Below are positions 7,856 to 16,247 of a stretch of 64,000 bases of DNA, in pieces. A model generated the notes under the pieces. That model had not been told where the DNA came from, made no database searches, and saw only the letters and a list, made by a program, of their open reading frames with translations. The position numbers and the translations under genes were made by a program. How positions within the stretch are numbered: the first letter of the stretch is position 1; each line of letters starts with the position of its first letter. The DNA is taken from NCBI RefSeq assembly GCF_965284335.1, contig NZ_OZ260076.1. One strand, 5' to 3'. The stretch is from Tabrizicola_A sp965284335. Its GTDB lineage: Bacteria > Pseudomonadota > Alphaproteobacteria > Rhodobacterales > Rhodobacteraceae.

Positions 7856-10726
7856 ATGCCGATGGAAAAGAACTTTACCCCCGCCGAGGCCGAAGCCCGG
7901 ATTTCCAAGCTTTGGCTTGAAACCCGCGCCTTTGCCGCTGGGGCCAATGCCAAGCCCGGCCATCCGGCCTTTTCCGTGATGATCCCGCCGCCGAACGTCA
8001 CCGGCAGCTTGCACATGGGCCATGCCTTCAACAACACGTTGCAGGATATTCTGGTGCGCTGGCACCGCATGAAGGGCGATGACACGCTCTGGCAGCCCGG
8101 CACCGACCATGCGGGCATCGCGACCCAGATGGTGACCGAGCGCGAAATGGCCAAGAACGGCGAGCCCTCGCGCCGCGAGATGGGGCGCGAGAAATTCCTG
8201 TCCCGTGTTTGGGAGCAAAAGGTCAAGTCGCGCGGCACGATCATTGGGCAGCTTCAGCGCCTTGGCGCCAGCGCCGATTGGGACCGTGAGGCGTTCACCA
8301 TGTCGGGCGCGCCGGGCGCACCTCAGGGCGAGGAGGGCAATTTCCACGATGCCGTCATCAAGGTGTTCGTGGAGATGTATAACAAGGGCCTGATCTATCG
8401 CGGCAAGCGTCTGGTCAACTGGGACCCCCATTTTGAAACCGCGATTTCTGATCTTGAGGTGGAAAACACCGAAGTCGCGGGCCATATGTGGCATTTCAAA
8501 TACCGCCTCGCGGGTGGCGAAACTTATGAATATATTGAGAAAGACGCCGACGGGAACGTGACCCTGCGCGAAAAGCGCGACTATATTTCCATCGCCACCA
8601 CGCGCCCCGAAACCATGCTGGGCGATGGTGCGGTGGCCGTGCATCCCAGTGACGAACGCTATGCCGCCATCGTCGGCAAGATGGTGCATCTGCCCTTGTG
8701 CGACCGTCTGATCCCGATCATTGCGGACGAATACCCCGACCCCACCTTCGGCTCGGGGGCCGTGAAGATCACCGGCGCGCATGATTTCAACGATTACGCC
8801 GTGGCCAAGCGCAACAACCTGCCCTGCTACCGCCTGATGGACACCCGCGGCCAAATGCGGGCCGATGGTGCACCCTATGCGGTGGCCGTCGCCCGCGCCC
8901 GCGAAATCGCCGCCGGGTCCGCGACAACCGAGGCTGAGGTGGACAGCCTGAACCTTGTGCCCGAAAAATACCGTGGGCTAGATCGGTTTGAGGCGCGCAA
9001 ATTGGTGATCGCCGACATCAACGCCCAAGGGCTGTGCGTGGTGACCAAGGTCAAGACAATTGACCCCGAGACGAATGCCGAGGACTGGAAGAACGTTCCT
9101 TACGTCGAAGACAAGAAGATCATGCAGCCCTTTGGGGATCGTTCCAAAGTGGTCATTGAACCGATGCTGACCGACCAATGGTTCGTCGATACCGCGAAGA
9201 TCGTGGAACCGGCACTGGAGGCGGTGCGGACGGGCAAGACCAAGATCATTCCGGAGTCGGGCGAAAAGACCTATTACCACTGGCTGGAGAATATCGAGCC
9301 TTGGTGCATCTCACGCCAGCTCTGGTGGGGGCATCAGATTCCGGTGTGGTATGACGCCGAGGGCAATCATTACTGCGCCCCGAATGAGGCTGAGGCGCAA
9401 GCGATGGCGCCGGGCAAGGTGCTGACCCGCGACCCCGACGTCCTCGACACCTGGTTCTCCTCCGGCCTTTGGCCCATTGGCACGCTTGGCTGGCCGGAAC
9501 CCACGCCGGAACTGCAGAAATACTTCCCCACCTCTGTCCTCGTCACAGGGGCCGATATCCTGTTCTTCTGGGTCGCCCGGATGATGATGATGCAGCTGGC
9601 CGTGGTGGACCAGATCCCGTTCCACACCGTCTATCTGCATGGCCTTGTGCGCGACGCCAAGGGCAAGAAGATGTCGAAATCGCTTGGCAACGTCATCGAC
9701 CCCTTGGAAATCATTGACGAATTCGGCGCTGATGCTTTGCGCTTTGCCAATGCCGCCATGGCAAGCCTTGGCGGTGTGTTGAAGCTCGACACCCAGCGCA
9801 TCGCGGGCTATCGCAACTTTGGCACCAAATTGTGGAACGCCTGCCGCTTTGCCGAGATGAACGGGGTTTGGGAGGGGCACGCCACCCAAATCGCCCCGCC
9901 GAAACCGCAAGCGACCGCGAACAAATGGATCATCGGCGAAACCGCCAAGGCCTTGGCCGAGGTCAACGAGGCGCTGGAAAACTTCCGCTTTGATCAGGCC
10001 GCCGATGCGCTTTACAAATTCGTCTGGGGCAAGGTCTGCGACTGGTATGTCGAGTTTGCCAAGCCCCTATTCGACGGCGAACACGCCGCCGAAACGCGCC
10101 AGACCATGGCTTGGGTGCTGGATCAGTCCATAATCTTGCTGCAACCCTTCATGCCCTTCATCACCGAAGAGCTGTGGGGCACCACCGGCACCCGCGCCAA
10201 TCTGCTGGTCCATACTGACTGGCCCGCCTACCACGATCTGGGCGATGCGCAGGCCGCCGCCGAGATGGAATTTGTCACCGGCCTGATCGACGAAATCCGG
10301 TCAGCCCGCGCGCAAGTGCATGTGCCGGTTGGCCTGAAATGCGACCTTGTGGCGACCGAGCTTTCGCCCGCCGCCCGCGCGGCATGGGAGCGCAACGAGG
10401 CGCTGATCCGCCGCATGGCGCGGATCGAAGGCTTCTCCGAAGGCCCCGCGCCGAAAGGCTCCATCGCTATTGCCATGGAAGGCGCGGCTTTTGCGCTGCC
10501 GCTGGAAGGGCTGATCGACATTGCCGAGGAAAAGGCGCGCCTTGCCAAAGGCTTGGAAAAGCTGACCAAGGAAATCGGCGGGCTGAAGGGGCGGCTTGAT
10601 AACCCGAACTTCGTCAAATCCGCCCCCGAGGAGGTGATCCTTGAGGCCCGCGCCAATCTTGAGGCGCGGACGGATGAGGCGGATAAGATCAAGGCGGCCC
10701 TGACAAGACTGGCCGAAATCGGCTAA
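7856..10726 (+). CDS. valS: Valyl-tRNA synthetase
   Basis: Class I aminoacyl-tRNA synthetase of 956 residues that charges tRNA-Val. The HIGH motif appears as HMGH at residues 53-56 within PPPNVTGSLHMGHAF. The KMSKS motif is at residues 605-609 (GKKMSKSLGNVIDP). The editing (CP1) domain lies between them, including the TTRPETMLGD signature. The C-terminal end carries the Lys/Glu-rich coiled-coil arm typical of ValRS. The start at MPMEKNF was chosen because AAAGGA precedes it and upstream codons do not resemble the family. It is monocistronic, with a terminator hairpin downstream. Confidence 0.97.
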   Translation: MPMEKNFTPAEAEARISKLWLETRAFAAGANAKPGHPAFSVMIPPPNVTGSLHMGHAFNNTLQDILVRWHRMKGDDTLWQPGTDHAGIATQMVTEREMAKNGEPSRREMGREKFLSRVWEQKVKSRGTIIGQLQRLGASADWDREAFTMSGAPGAPQGEEGNFHDAVIKVFVEMYNKGLIYRGKRLVNWDPHFETAISDLEVENTEVAGHMWHFKYRLAGGETYEYIEKDADGNVTLREKRDYISIATTRPETMLGDGAVAVHPSDERYAAIVGKMVHLPLCDRLIPIIADEYPDPTFGSGAVKITGAHDFNDYAVAKRNNLPCYRLMDTRGQMRADGAPYAVAVARAREIAAGSATTEAEVDSLNLVPEKYRGLDRFEARKLVIADINAQGLCVVTKVKTIDPETNAEDWKNVPYVEDKKIMQPFGDRSKVVIEPMLTDQWFVDTAKIVEPALEAVRTGKTKIIPESGEKTYYHWLENIEPWCISRQLWWGHQIPVWYDAEGNHYCAPNEAEAQAMAPGKVLTRDPDVLDTWFSSGLWPIGTLGWPEPTPELQKYFPTSVLVTGADILFFWVARMMMMQLAVVDQIPFHTVYLHGLVRDAKGKKMSKSLGNVIDPLEIIDEFGADALRFANAAMASLGGVLKLDTQRIAGYRNFGTKLWNACRFAEMNGVWEGHATQIAPPKPQATANKWIIGETAKALAEVNEALENFRFDQAADALYKFVWGKVCDWYVEFAKPLFDGEHAAETRQTMAWVLDQSIILLQPFMPFITEELWGTTGTRANLLVHTDWPAYHDLGDAQAAAEMEFVTGLIDEIRSARAQVHVPVGLKCDLVATELSPAARAAWERNEALIRRMARIEGFSEGPAPKGSIAIAMEGAAFALPLEGLIDIAEEKARLAKGLEKLTKEIGGLKGRLDNPNFVKSAPEEVILEARANLEARTDEADKIKAALTRLAEIG

Positions 10727-10749
10727 GCGGCGCTTGTAAGACTTGGGGG

Positions 10750-10780
10750 CAATCGGTTTCCATTTTGGAAACCGATTGTT
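10750..10780 (+). terminator. Hairpin terminator after valS
   Basis: Perfect 12-base-pair stem (CAATCGGTTTCC pairing with GGAAACCGATTG) with an ATTTT loop, 24 bases after the valS stop. Only TT follows, so it is a strong hairpin with a weak U-tract. Confidence 0.6.
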
Positions 10781-10868
10781 CACAAAGCCGGGCCAAGATG
10801 TCATCGTCTTAGGCTTGACGATCAGGCGCGTTGTGGCCAAGTCGGTTTGGTATTGGGTGGGGTGTGTT

Positions 10869-12155
10869 ATGACGGATGATGTTCTGTTTGTCGGGCATTC
10901 GCTGGTCGGTCCGACCATGCCACGGATGCTTGACGCGCTGTTGCCCAGCTCGATGCTGGTGCGTGCGCAGGTCATCAATGGCGCGCCCTTGGCCTATAAC
11001 TGGGATCACGGCGCCGGGGCCCAAGGGGTGAATGCCCGCGCTGTCCTGCCCTCGGGCGCCTATGGCACGCTGGTCTTGACCGAGGCGATCCCGCTGGCCA
11101 CCCATCTGCAATGGTCCAACACCTATGGAGTGGTGCGCAATTATGCAGCACTCGCGTGGTCCGCCAATCCGGGTGCGCGGGTGATGATCTATGAAACTTG
11201 GCATGAAATTGGCACCAACGCCGCCGCGTGGCGCGCCAGCTTGACCAGCGATCTGTCGCTGTGGAACGGCATCGCCAATCATGTGAACGCCGCCAAACCG
11301 GGCGCGGCGCCACAGGTGGGGATTGTGCCGGGCGGGCAGGCCATGGGGCTGATCTATGATGCGGCTGTGACAGGCCGGGGCATGGGCATTACCCAGATCA
11401 CCCAGCTTTTCACCGACAACATCCACCTGAACGATGCGGGCAACTATCTGATTTCACTGGTGCAATATGCAGCCATTTCCGGCCGCAGCCCGATTGGCTT
11501 GACAGATCAGATCACCGGCGAATGGGGCCAAACCTATGATGGCTGGACGACGGATCAGACGATCCTGTTTCAACACATCGCATGGGAGGCGGCGGCCCGC
11601 GCCCTTGGGGCAAGGCTTGCTCCGGGCAGCGTGATGCCGCTTTTGGTGCAGGGCAATCGCAACTCGGAAACCCTGAACGGCGGCCAAGGCCATGACCGCG
11701 TCTATGGCAACCGCGGCAATGACATTATCAACGGTCACAACGGCAATGATCTTTTGTCCGGCGAACGCGGCCATGACCAGCTGTTTGGCGGCAAGGGCCA
11801 TGATCTGCTGCTGGGCGGCAATGACCGCGATCTTCTGGTGGGTGGCGCGGGCAATGACCGGCTGCATGGCGAGGCGGGCAATGACGTAGTGACGGGCGGC
11901 ACCGGGGCCGATGATTTCGTCTTTTCCCGTCAAGGCGGGGCTGATCGCATCACCGATTTCAATCGCGCTCAGGGTGATCAGATCTGGCTGGATGATGCGC
12001 TGTGGTCTGGCAGCCACACCGAAGCGCAGGTGTTGGCAAGCTTTGCTCGTGTCACGGCCGAGGGGGTGCTGTTCAACTTTGGCACCAATGGCACGCTGTT
12101 GCTGCAAGGCGTCACCAGCACCAGCGGCCTTGCCGCTTTGATCGAGATTTTCTGA
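10869..12155 (+). CDS. Secreted SGNH-hydrolase-like protein with RTX calcium-binding repeats
   Basis: Two-part protein of 428 residues. The N-terminal region (about 1-250) starts DDVLFVGHSLVG and contains TDNIHLNDAGNYL, which matches the DxxH block V of SGNH/GDSL hydrolases; a serine in the first block is plausible. From about residue 262 it carries nonapeptide RTX repeats of the form GGxGxDxxx (GGKGHDLLLGG, GGAGNDRLHGE), then a C-terminal region expected to hold the type I secretion signal. There is no N-terminal signal peptide, as expected for type I export. No ABC exporter lies nearby. Substrate unknown; it could be a polysaccharide or lipid esterase. Confidence 0.72.
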   Translation: MTDDVLFVGHSLVGPTMPRMLDALLPSSMLVRAQVINGAPLAYNWDHGAGAQGVNARAVLPSGAYGTLVLTEAIPLATHLQWSNTYGVVRNYAALAWSANPGARVMIYETWHEIGTNAAAWRASLTSDLSLWNGIANHVNAAKPGAAPQVGIVPGGQAMGLIYDAAVTGRGMGITQITQLFTDNIHLNDAGNYLISLVQYAAISGRSPIGLTDQITGEWGQTYDGWTTDQTILFQHIAWEAAARALGARLAPGSVMPLLVQGNRNSETLNGGQGHDRVYGNRGNDIINGHNGNDLLSGERGHDQLFGGKGHDLLLGGNDRDLLVGGAGNDRLHGEAGNDVVTGGTGADDFVFSRQGGADRITDFNRAQGDQIWLDDALWSGSHTEAQVLASFARVTAEGVLFNFGTNGTLLLQGVTSTSGLAALIEIF

Positions 12156-12171
12156 TCGCCAAGCTTTTCCT

Positions 12172-12194
12172 CGCCCCCTCTTGCCGAGGGGGCG
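12172..12194. terminator. Hairpin between RTX gene and hisC-like gene
   Basis: CGCCCCCTC pairs with GAGGGGGCG around a TTGCC loop, a nine-base-pair GC stem just after the RTX protein stop. No T-run follows on either strand, so termination is plausible but unproven. Confidence 0.4.
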
Positions 12195-12216
12195 AAATTG
12201 CGCTTCCCTCGCGTCC

Positions 12217-13332
12217 ATGACATCCCCTCGCCTCACCCCGCTTGCCGCCTCCCTGCCCTCAACCGTGCCCTTCGTCGGGCCGGAAACCCAGGAGCGCGGG
12301 CTTGGCCAGCCCTTCCGCGCCCGCCTTGGGGCCAATGAATCGCTCTTTGGCCCCTCGCCCAAGGCTATCGCGGCCATGGCACAGGCCGCCGCCGAGGTCT
12401 GGATGTATGGCGACCCAGAACTGCATGATCTAAAGGCCGCATTGGCCGCCCATCACGGCTGTCAGCCGCAAAACATCGTGGTGGGCGAAGGGATTGACGG
12501 GCTTTTGGGCTATCTGGTGCGGCTGATGGTCGGACTGGGCGACAAGGTTGTCACCTCGCTGGGCGCCTATCCGACCTTCACCTTTCATGTGGCGGGTTTC
12601 GGCGGCGAGATCATCCGCGTGCCCTTCAAGGGCGATCATGAGGACCCCGAGGCGCTGATCGCCGCCGCCCATCAACACCGGCCTAAGCTCGTCTATATCT
12701 CGAACCCCGACAATCCGATGGGCAGCCACCACCCGGCCGCCACAATCACCGCGATGATCAGGGCGCTGCCGCCCGAAACCCTGATGATCCTTGATGAGGC
12801 CTATATCGACCTTGCCCCGCCAGGCACGGCGCCGGTGATCGCGGCCGATGACCCGCGCGTCATCCGATTTCGCACCTTTTCAAAGGGATATGGCATGGCG
12901 GGGCTGCGGGTGGGCTATGCGATCTGCGCGCCTGAGCTGGCGCAGGCCTTTGACAAGATCCGCAACCATTTCGGCATGGGCCGCATCGCCCAGGCCGGGG
13001 CGCTGGCCGCCTTGGCCGATCAGGATTGGCTGGCGCAGGTTGTGGCCCGGGTGGCGAAAGGCCGCGACAGGCTGGCCGCGATTGCGCGCGACAACGGCGC
13101 CAAGCCTTTGCCCTCGGCCACCAATTTCGTGACGATGGATCTGGGCCGCGACGGCGATTTTGCCCGCGCCACCTTGCGTGCCCTGACTGGCATTGGCGTC
13201 TTTGTGCGGATGCCGGGCGTTGCCCCATTGGACCGCTGCCTGCGTGTCAGTGTGGGCGATGACGCGGCCTTGGCCGTCTTTGCCGAGGCGCTGCCACAGG
13301 CGCTGGCGGCCGCGCGGGCCGAATTGGGATAG
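12217..13332 (+). CDS. HisC-like pyridoxal-phosphate aminotransferase
   Basis: Fold-type I class I/II aminotransferase of 371 residues, similar to histidinol-phosphate aminotransferase. It shows RLGANESLFGPSP near the N-terminus (HisC-type NEN-P substrate loop), YISNPDNPMGSHH, LDEAYIDLAP and the PLP-lysine motif FSKGYGMAGLRVGYA. ATG 12217 was chosen because the coding character starts there. It converges on the DUF4177 gene with a four-base gap. It may be true HisC or a paralogue with another substrate, since no other histidine genes lie nearby. Confidence 0.82.
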   Translation: MTSPRLTPLAASLPSTVPFVGPETQERGLGQPFRARLGANESLFGPSPKAIAAMAQAAAEVWMYGDPELHDLKAALAAHHGCQPQNIVVGEGIDGLLGYLVRLMVGLGDKVVTSLGAYPTFTFHVAGFGGEIIRVPFKGDHEDPEALIAAAHQHRPKLVYISNPDNPMGSHHPAATITAMIRALPPETLMILDEAYIDLAPPGTAPVIAADDPRVIRFRTFSKGYGMAGLRVGYAICAPELAQAFDKIRNHFGMGRIAQAGALAALADQDWLAQVVARVAKGRDRLAAIARDNGAKPLPSATNFVTMDLGRDGDFARATLRALTGIGVFVRMPGVAPLDRCLRVSVGDDAALAVFAEALPQALAAARAELG

Positions 13333-13336
13333 ACGC

Positions 13337-13723
13337 CTATTCGGCCGCAACATCCGGCTTGGCCGGGCCAAGTGGCGGCGCGCTGCCGGTGGTGCTGCCC
13401 GCATCCGCAGGCCCGATGCGGCGCGTGGCAACCAATCCCGGTTCTTCGGCGGTCAGACCTGTGTGGCCCGCGTCCGCCTCAAGGCTGCGACGAAAGACCA
13501 GCATGTTCTGAAAGCTTGTCTTGGTGCCCGTCAGGCCCGAACGTTCATCAACCGGCAGGGTTTCGGCGCGCAGGTAGTCCCAGCCTTCGGCGGCCATGGC
13601 GTTCAAGGTCTCGGTCAGCGCCAGCGCAAAACGCTCTTCGGTGGTCTTGGCCCCGCGGGCCTTTTCACCGCGACGCGGCGCGGGAATGACTTTGAACTCA
13701 TAGCGCGATGACGGCTGACCCAT
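13337..13723 (-). CDS. DUF4177 domain protein
   Basis: Small protein of 128 residues. The N-terminal half resembles DUF4177: SRYEFKVIPAPRRGEKARG, then TEERFALALTETLNAMAAEGWDYLRAETLP. The C-terminal part is low-complexity, rich in Pro, Ala and Gly. There is no signal peptide or membrane segment. Function is not known for the family. It ends four bases from the hisC-like stop and sits downstream of, and on the same strand as, gatB. Confidence 0.75.
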   Translation of the reverse strand: MGQPSSRYEFKVIPAPRRGEKARGAKTTEERFALALTETLNAMAAEGWDYLRAETLPVDERSGLTGTKTSFQNMLVFRRSLEADAGHTGLTAEEPGLVATRRIGPADAGSTTGSAPPLGPAKPDVAAE

Positions 13724-13840
13724 CTCAAAACCCTTTCCCAGAATGGCGCGCAGTCTAGACAGATTCGCCCGTCAAGTCCAAGTGATTGCAGCGTTATTCC
13801 GAAAAGGGCCCTGCGGCGCAAGATCACCCCAACCCATGGT

Positions 13841-13866
13841 GGCTTGGGCGGACAGCCACCCAAGCC
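13841..13866 (-). terminator. Possible hairpin terminator after gatB
   Basis: GGCTTGGG pairs with CCCAAGCC around a ten-base loop, about 25 bases beyond the gatB stop in the 166-base gap to the DUF4177 gene. There is no T-run. Confidence 0.35.
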
Positions 13867-13889
13867 CTAGCGGTTGCGGCCCCCAGCGG

Positions 13890-15401
13890 TCAAAGCCCCA
13901 GCTTCTGCGCCACCATCGCATTGACCACCGCCGGGTTGGCCTTGCCACCTGTGGCTTTCAGCACCTGACCGGTGAACCAACCGGCGAGCTTGGCGTTGAC
14001 CTTGGCCTTTTCCACCTGCTCGGGGTTCGCCGCAATCAGATCATCCAGCGCCTTTTCAATGGCGCCGGTGTCGGTCACCGCCTTCATCCCGTGCTTGGCC
14101 GCCTGCTCGGCCGGATCGCCGCCCTCGGTCCAAAGGATCTCGAACAGATCCTTGGCCATCTTGCCGGTGATCTCGCCCTTGGCCAAAAGGTCCAGCATGC
14201 CACCCAGCTGACCCGCCGAAACCGGGCTGTCGGCAATGGCCTTGCCCTCTTTGTTCAAGCGTCCGAACAGCTCGTTGATCACCCAATTCGCCGCGATCTT
14301 GCCATCGCGCCCCTGCGCCACAGCCTCAAAGAAGGCGGCAGATTCCAGATCGGCGGTCAGAACATTGGCGTCGTAATCGGTCAGCCCAAAATCGCCCATG
14401 AAGCGGGCTTTCTTGGCATCGGGCAGCTCGGGCATAGTGGCCGCGATTTGATCGACCCAAGCCTGTTCGATTTCCAATGGCAAAAGGTCTGGGCACGGGA
14501 AATAGCGGTAATCATGCGCCTCTTCCTTAGAGCGCATCGAGCGGGTTTCATTGCGATCCGGGTCATAAAGCCGGGTTTCCTGAACGACCGAACCGCCATC
14601 TTCCAAAATGGCGATCTGGCGGCGCGCCTCATAGTCAATCGCCATCTGGATGAAGCGCATCGAGTTCATGTTCTTGATCTCGCAACGCGTGCCAAGGTGG
14701 CTAAAGTCTTGTGTGGCCTGATATTTTTCATACTGGCCCGGCGCACAGACCGAAACGTTCACATCCGCCCGCAGGTTGCCGTTCTGCATGTTGCCATCGC
14801 AGGTGCCAAGATAGCGCAGGATCTGGCGCAGCTTGGCCACATAGGCCGCCGCCTCTTCGGGGCCGCGAATATCGGGGCGGCTGACGATTTCCATCAGCGC
14901 GACACCGGTGCGGTTGAAATCGACAAAGGACATCGTCGGATCCATGTCATGGATCGACTTGCCCGCATCCTGTTCAAGATGGATCCGCTCAATCCGCACC
15001 AGACGTGCGACACCGGGGCCCATTTCGACCAGCACTTCGCCCTCGCCCACGATGGGGTGGTAAAGTTGGGAAATCTGATAGCCCTGCGGCAGATCGGGAT
15101 AGAAATAATTCTTGCGGTCAAAGGCCGAGCGCAGATTGATCTGCGCCTTCAGCCCCAAGCCCGAGCGCACCGCCTGTTCGACACAAAACTCATTGATGAC
15201 GGGCAACATGCCGGGCATGGCGGCATCGACGAAGGCGACGTTCGAATTCGGTTCGGCACCAACTTGGGTAGAGGCGCCCGAAAACAGCTTGGCGTTCGAC
15301 GAGACTTGGGCATGAATTTCCATGCCGATCACCAGTTCCCAATCCTGCTTGGCACCAGAGATCACCTTGGGTTTCGGCGTGGTATAGGTCAGGTCAAGCA
15401 T
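13890..15401 (-). CDS. gatB: Aspartyl/glutamyl-tRNA amidotransferase subunit B
   Basis: GatB, 503 residues, the tRNA-binding and kinase subunit of the GatCAB complex that converts Glu-tRNA-Gln or Asp-tRNA-Asn to the amide forms. Family hallmarks are WELVIGMEIHAQVSSNAKLFSG at the start, RKNYFYPDLPQGYQISQ, and GTRCEIKNMNSMRF. The C-terminal GatB/YqeY tail ends ANPAVVNAMVAQKLGL. gatA and gatC are not in this window. The start is ATG 15401. It transcribes leftward towards the DUF4177 gene. Confidence 0.96.
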   Translation of the reverse strand: MLDLTYTTPKPKVISGAKQDWELVIGMEIHAQVSSNAKLFSGASTQVGAEPNSNVAFVDAAMPGMLPVINEFCVEQAVRSGLGLKAQINLRSAFDRKNYFYPDLPQGYQISQLYHPIVGEGEVLVEMGPGVARLVRIERIHLEQDAGKSIHDMDPTMSFVDFNRTGVALMEIVSRPDIRGPEEAAAYVAKLRQILRYLGTCDGNMQNGNLRADVNVSVCAPGQYEKYQATQDFSHLGTRCEIKNMNSMRFIQMAIDYEARRQIAILEDGGSVVQETRLYDPDRNETRSMRSKEEAHDYRYFPCPDLLPLEIEQAWVDQIAATMPELPDAKKARFMGDFGLTDYDANVLTADLESAAFFEAVAQGRDGKIAANWVINELFGRLNKEGKAIADSPVSAGQLGGMLDLLAKGEITGKMAKDLFEILWTEGGDPAEQAAKHGMKAVTDTGAIEKALDDLIAANPEQVEKAKVNAKLAGWFTGQVLKATGGKANPAVVNAMVAQKLGL

Positions 15402-15580
15402 GGCAAAGCCTCTGTTCGTTGCCCCGCCTTATTAGGGTTCCGTCGCGGCGCGGGCAAGCGGCAAGCGGCGGAAAGCTGCGCATGGGAAGGTGGTTTCGCA
15501 GCCCAGCCTTGCCAGAATCTGCCTAGCCGAGGACGATAAAGACGCCGGGCCGATTAGCGCGGTGTTACCTGTGAATTTTC

Positions 15581-16180
15581 ATGTCCGTATTTCGTGTTGG
15601 CCTTGGCCTTGCTTTTTGCGCAACCCTGACCGCCTGTGGCCCCCTGGTGCCGCAGAAATCCAAGCCCAACCCCGCCACCATGCGCCCCACCATGGGCTGG
15701 GATCACCGCCCCGAGGCCGCAGCTTGGACCCGCCACGGCCTTGCCGCCGTTGCCCGCCATGATGCGGTTTTGGCAGGGGCCGTGCCGACAGATGTCGAAG
15801 GATGGTGTCCGGGTTATGCAGAAAACTCGCTGGCGGAGCGGCGGGCCTTTTGGCTGGGGCTGATTTCGGCCGTTGCAAAACATGAAAGCAGTTGGAACCC
15901 CGCAGCGGTGGGTGGCGGTGGGCGCTATATCGGGCTGATGCAAATCTCGCCACGCTCGGCCAAAAATTACGGCTGTACCGCCACCACCGCGTCGGCGCTC
16001 AAGGATGGGGCCGCCAATCTGGATTGTGCGGTGGAGCTGGTGGCCTATCATCTGGCCCGCGATGGGCAGGTGGCCGGCACAGGCAACCGTGGCATCGGGC
16101 GTGACTGGATGCCTTTGCGCAAAGCGCAAAAGCGCGCCGAAATGGCCGCATGGACAAGCGCCCAAAGTTATTGTCAGTAA
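15581..16180 (+). CDS. Lytic transglycosylase (SLT domain) lipoprotein
   Basis: Predicted outer-membrane lipoprotein of 199 residues. The N-terminal signal peptide ends in an LTAC lipobox (Cys19). The SLT-fold catalytic region is AVAKHESSWNPAAVG followed by YIGLMQISPRSAKNYG; the Glu in HESSWNP is the expected catalytic acid. It probably cleaves peptidoglycan glycan strands. Short for a full Slt, it belongs to the small single-domain class. A divergent 179-base gap separates it from gatB. Confidence 0.8.
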   Translation: MSVFRVGLGLAFCATLTACGPLVPQKSKPNPATMRPTMGWDHRPEAAAWTRHGLAAVARHDAVLAGAVPTDVEGWCPGYAENSLAERRAFWLGLISAVAKHESSWNPAAVGGGGRYIGLMQISPRSAKNYGCTATTASALKDGAANLDCAVELVAYHLARDGQVAGTGNRGIGRDWMPLRKAQKRAEMAAWTSAQSYCQ

Positions 16181-16210
16181 CCCGGCCGACCGGGGGCCGC
16201 CTGCCCCCGG

Positions 16211-16240
16211 ACCCCCGGGAGTATTTCAAGAAGGGCAAAA
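16211..16240 (+). repeat. Dispersed GAGTATTT motif, copy at the SLT-pepN junction
   Basis: A C-rich run followed by GGGAGTATTTCAAGAAGG and GCAAAA, located between the stop of the lytic transglycosylase gene and the stop of convergent pepN. It is one of several related motifs in this window (24934, 31271, 53331, 60763). Confidence 0.5.
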
Positions 16241-16247
16241 GCTTGGT

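Noticed and set aside
13743..15539. A 598-codon rightward frame
   Set aside because: Antisense to gatB, with no recognisable protein motif.
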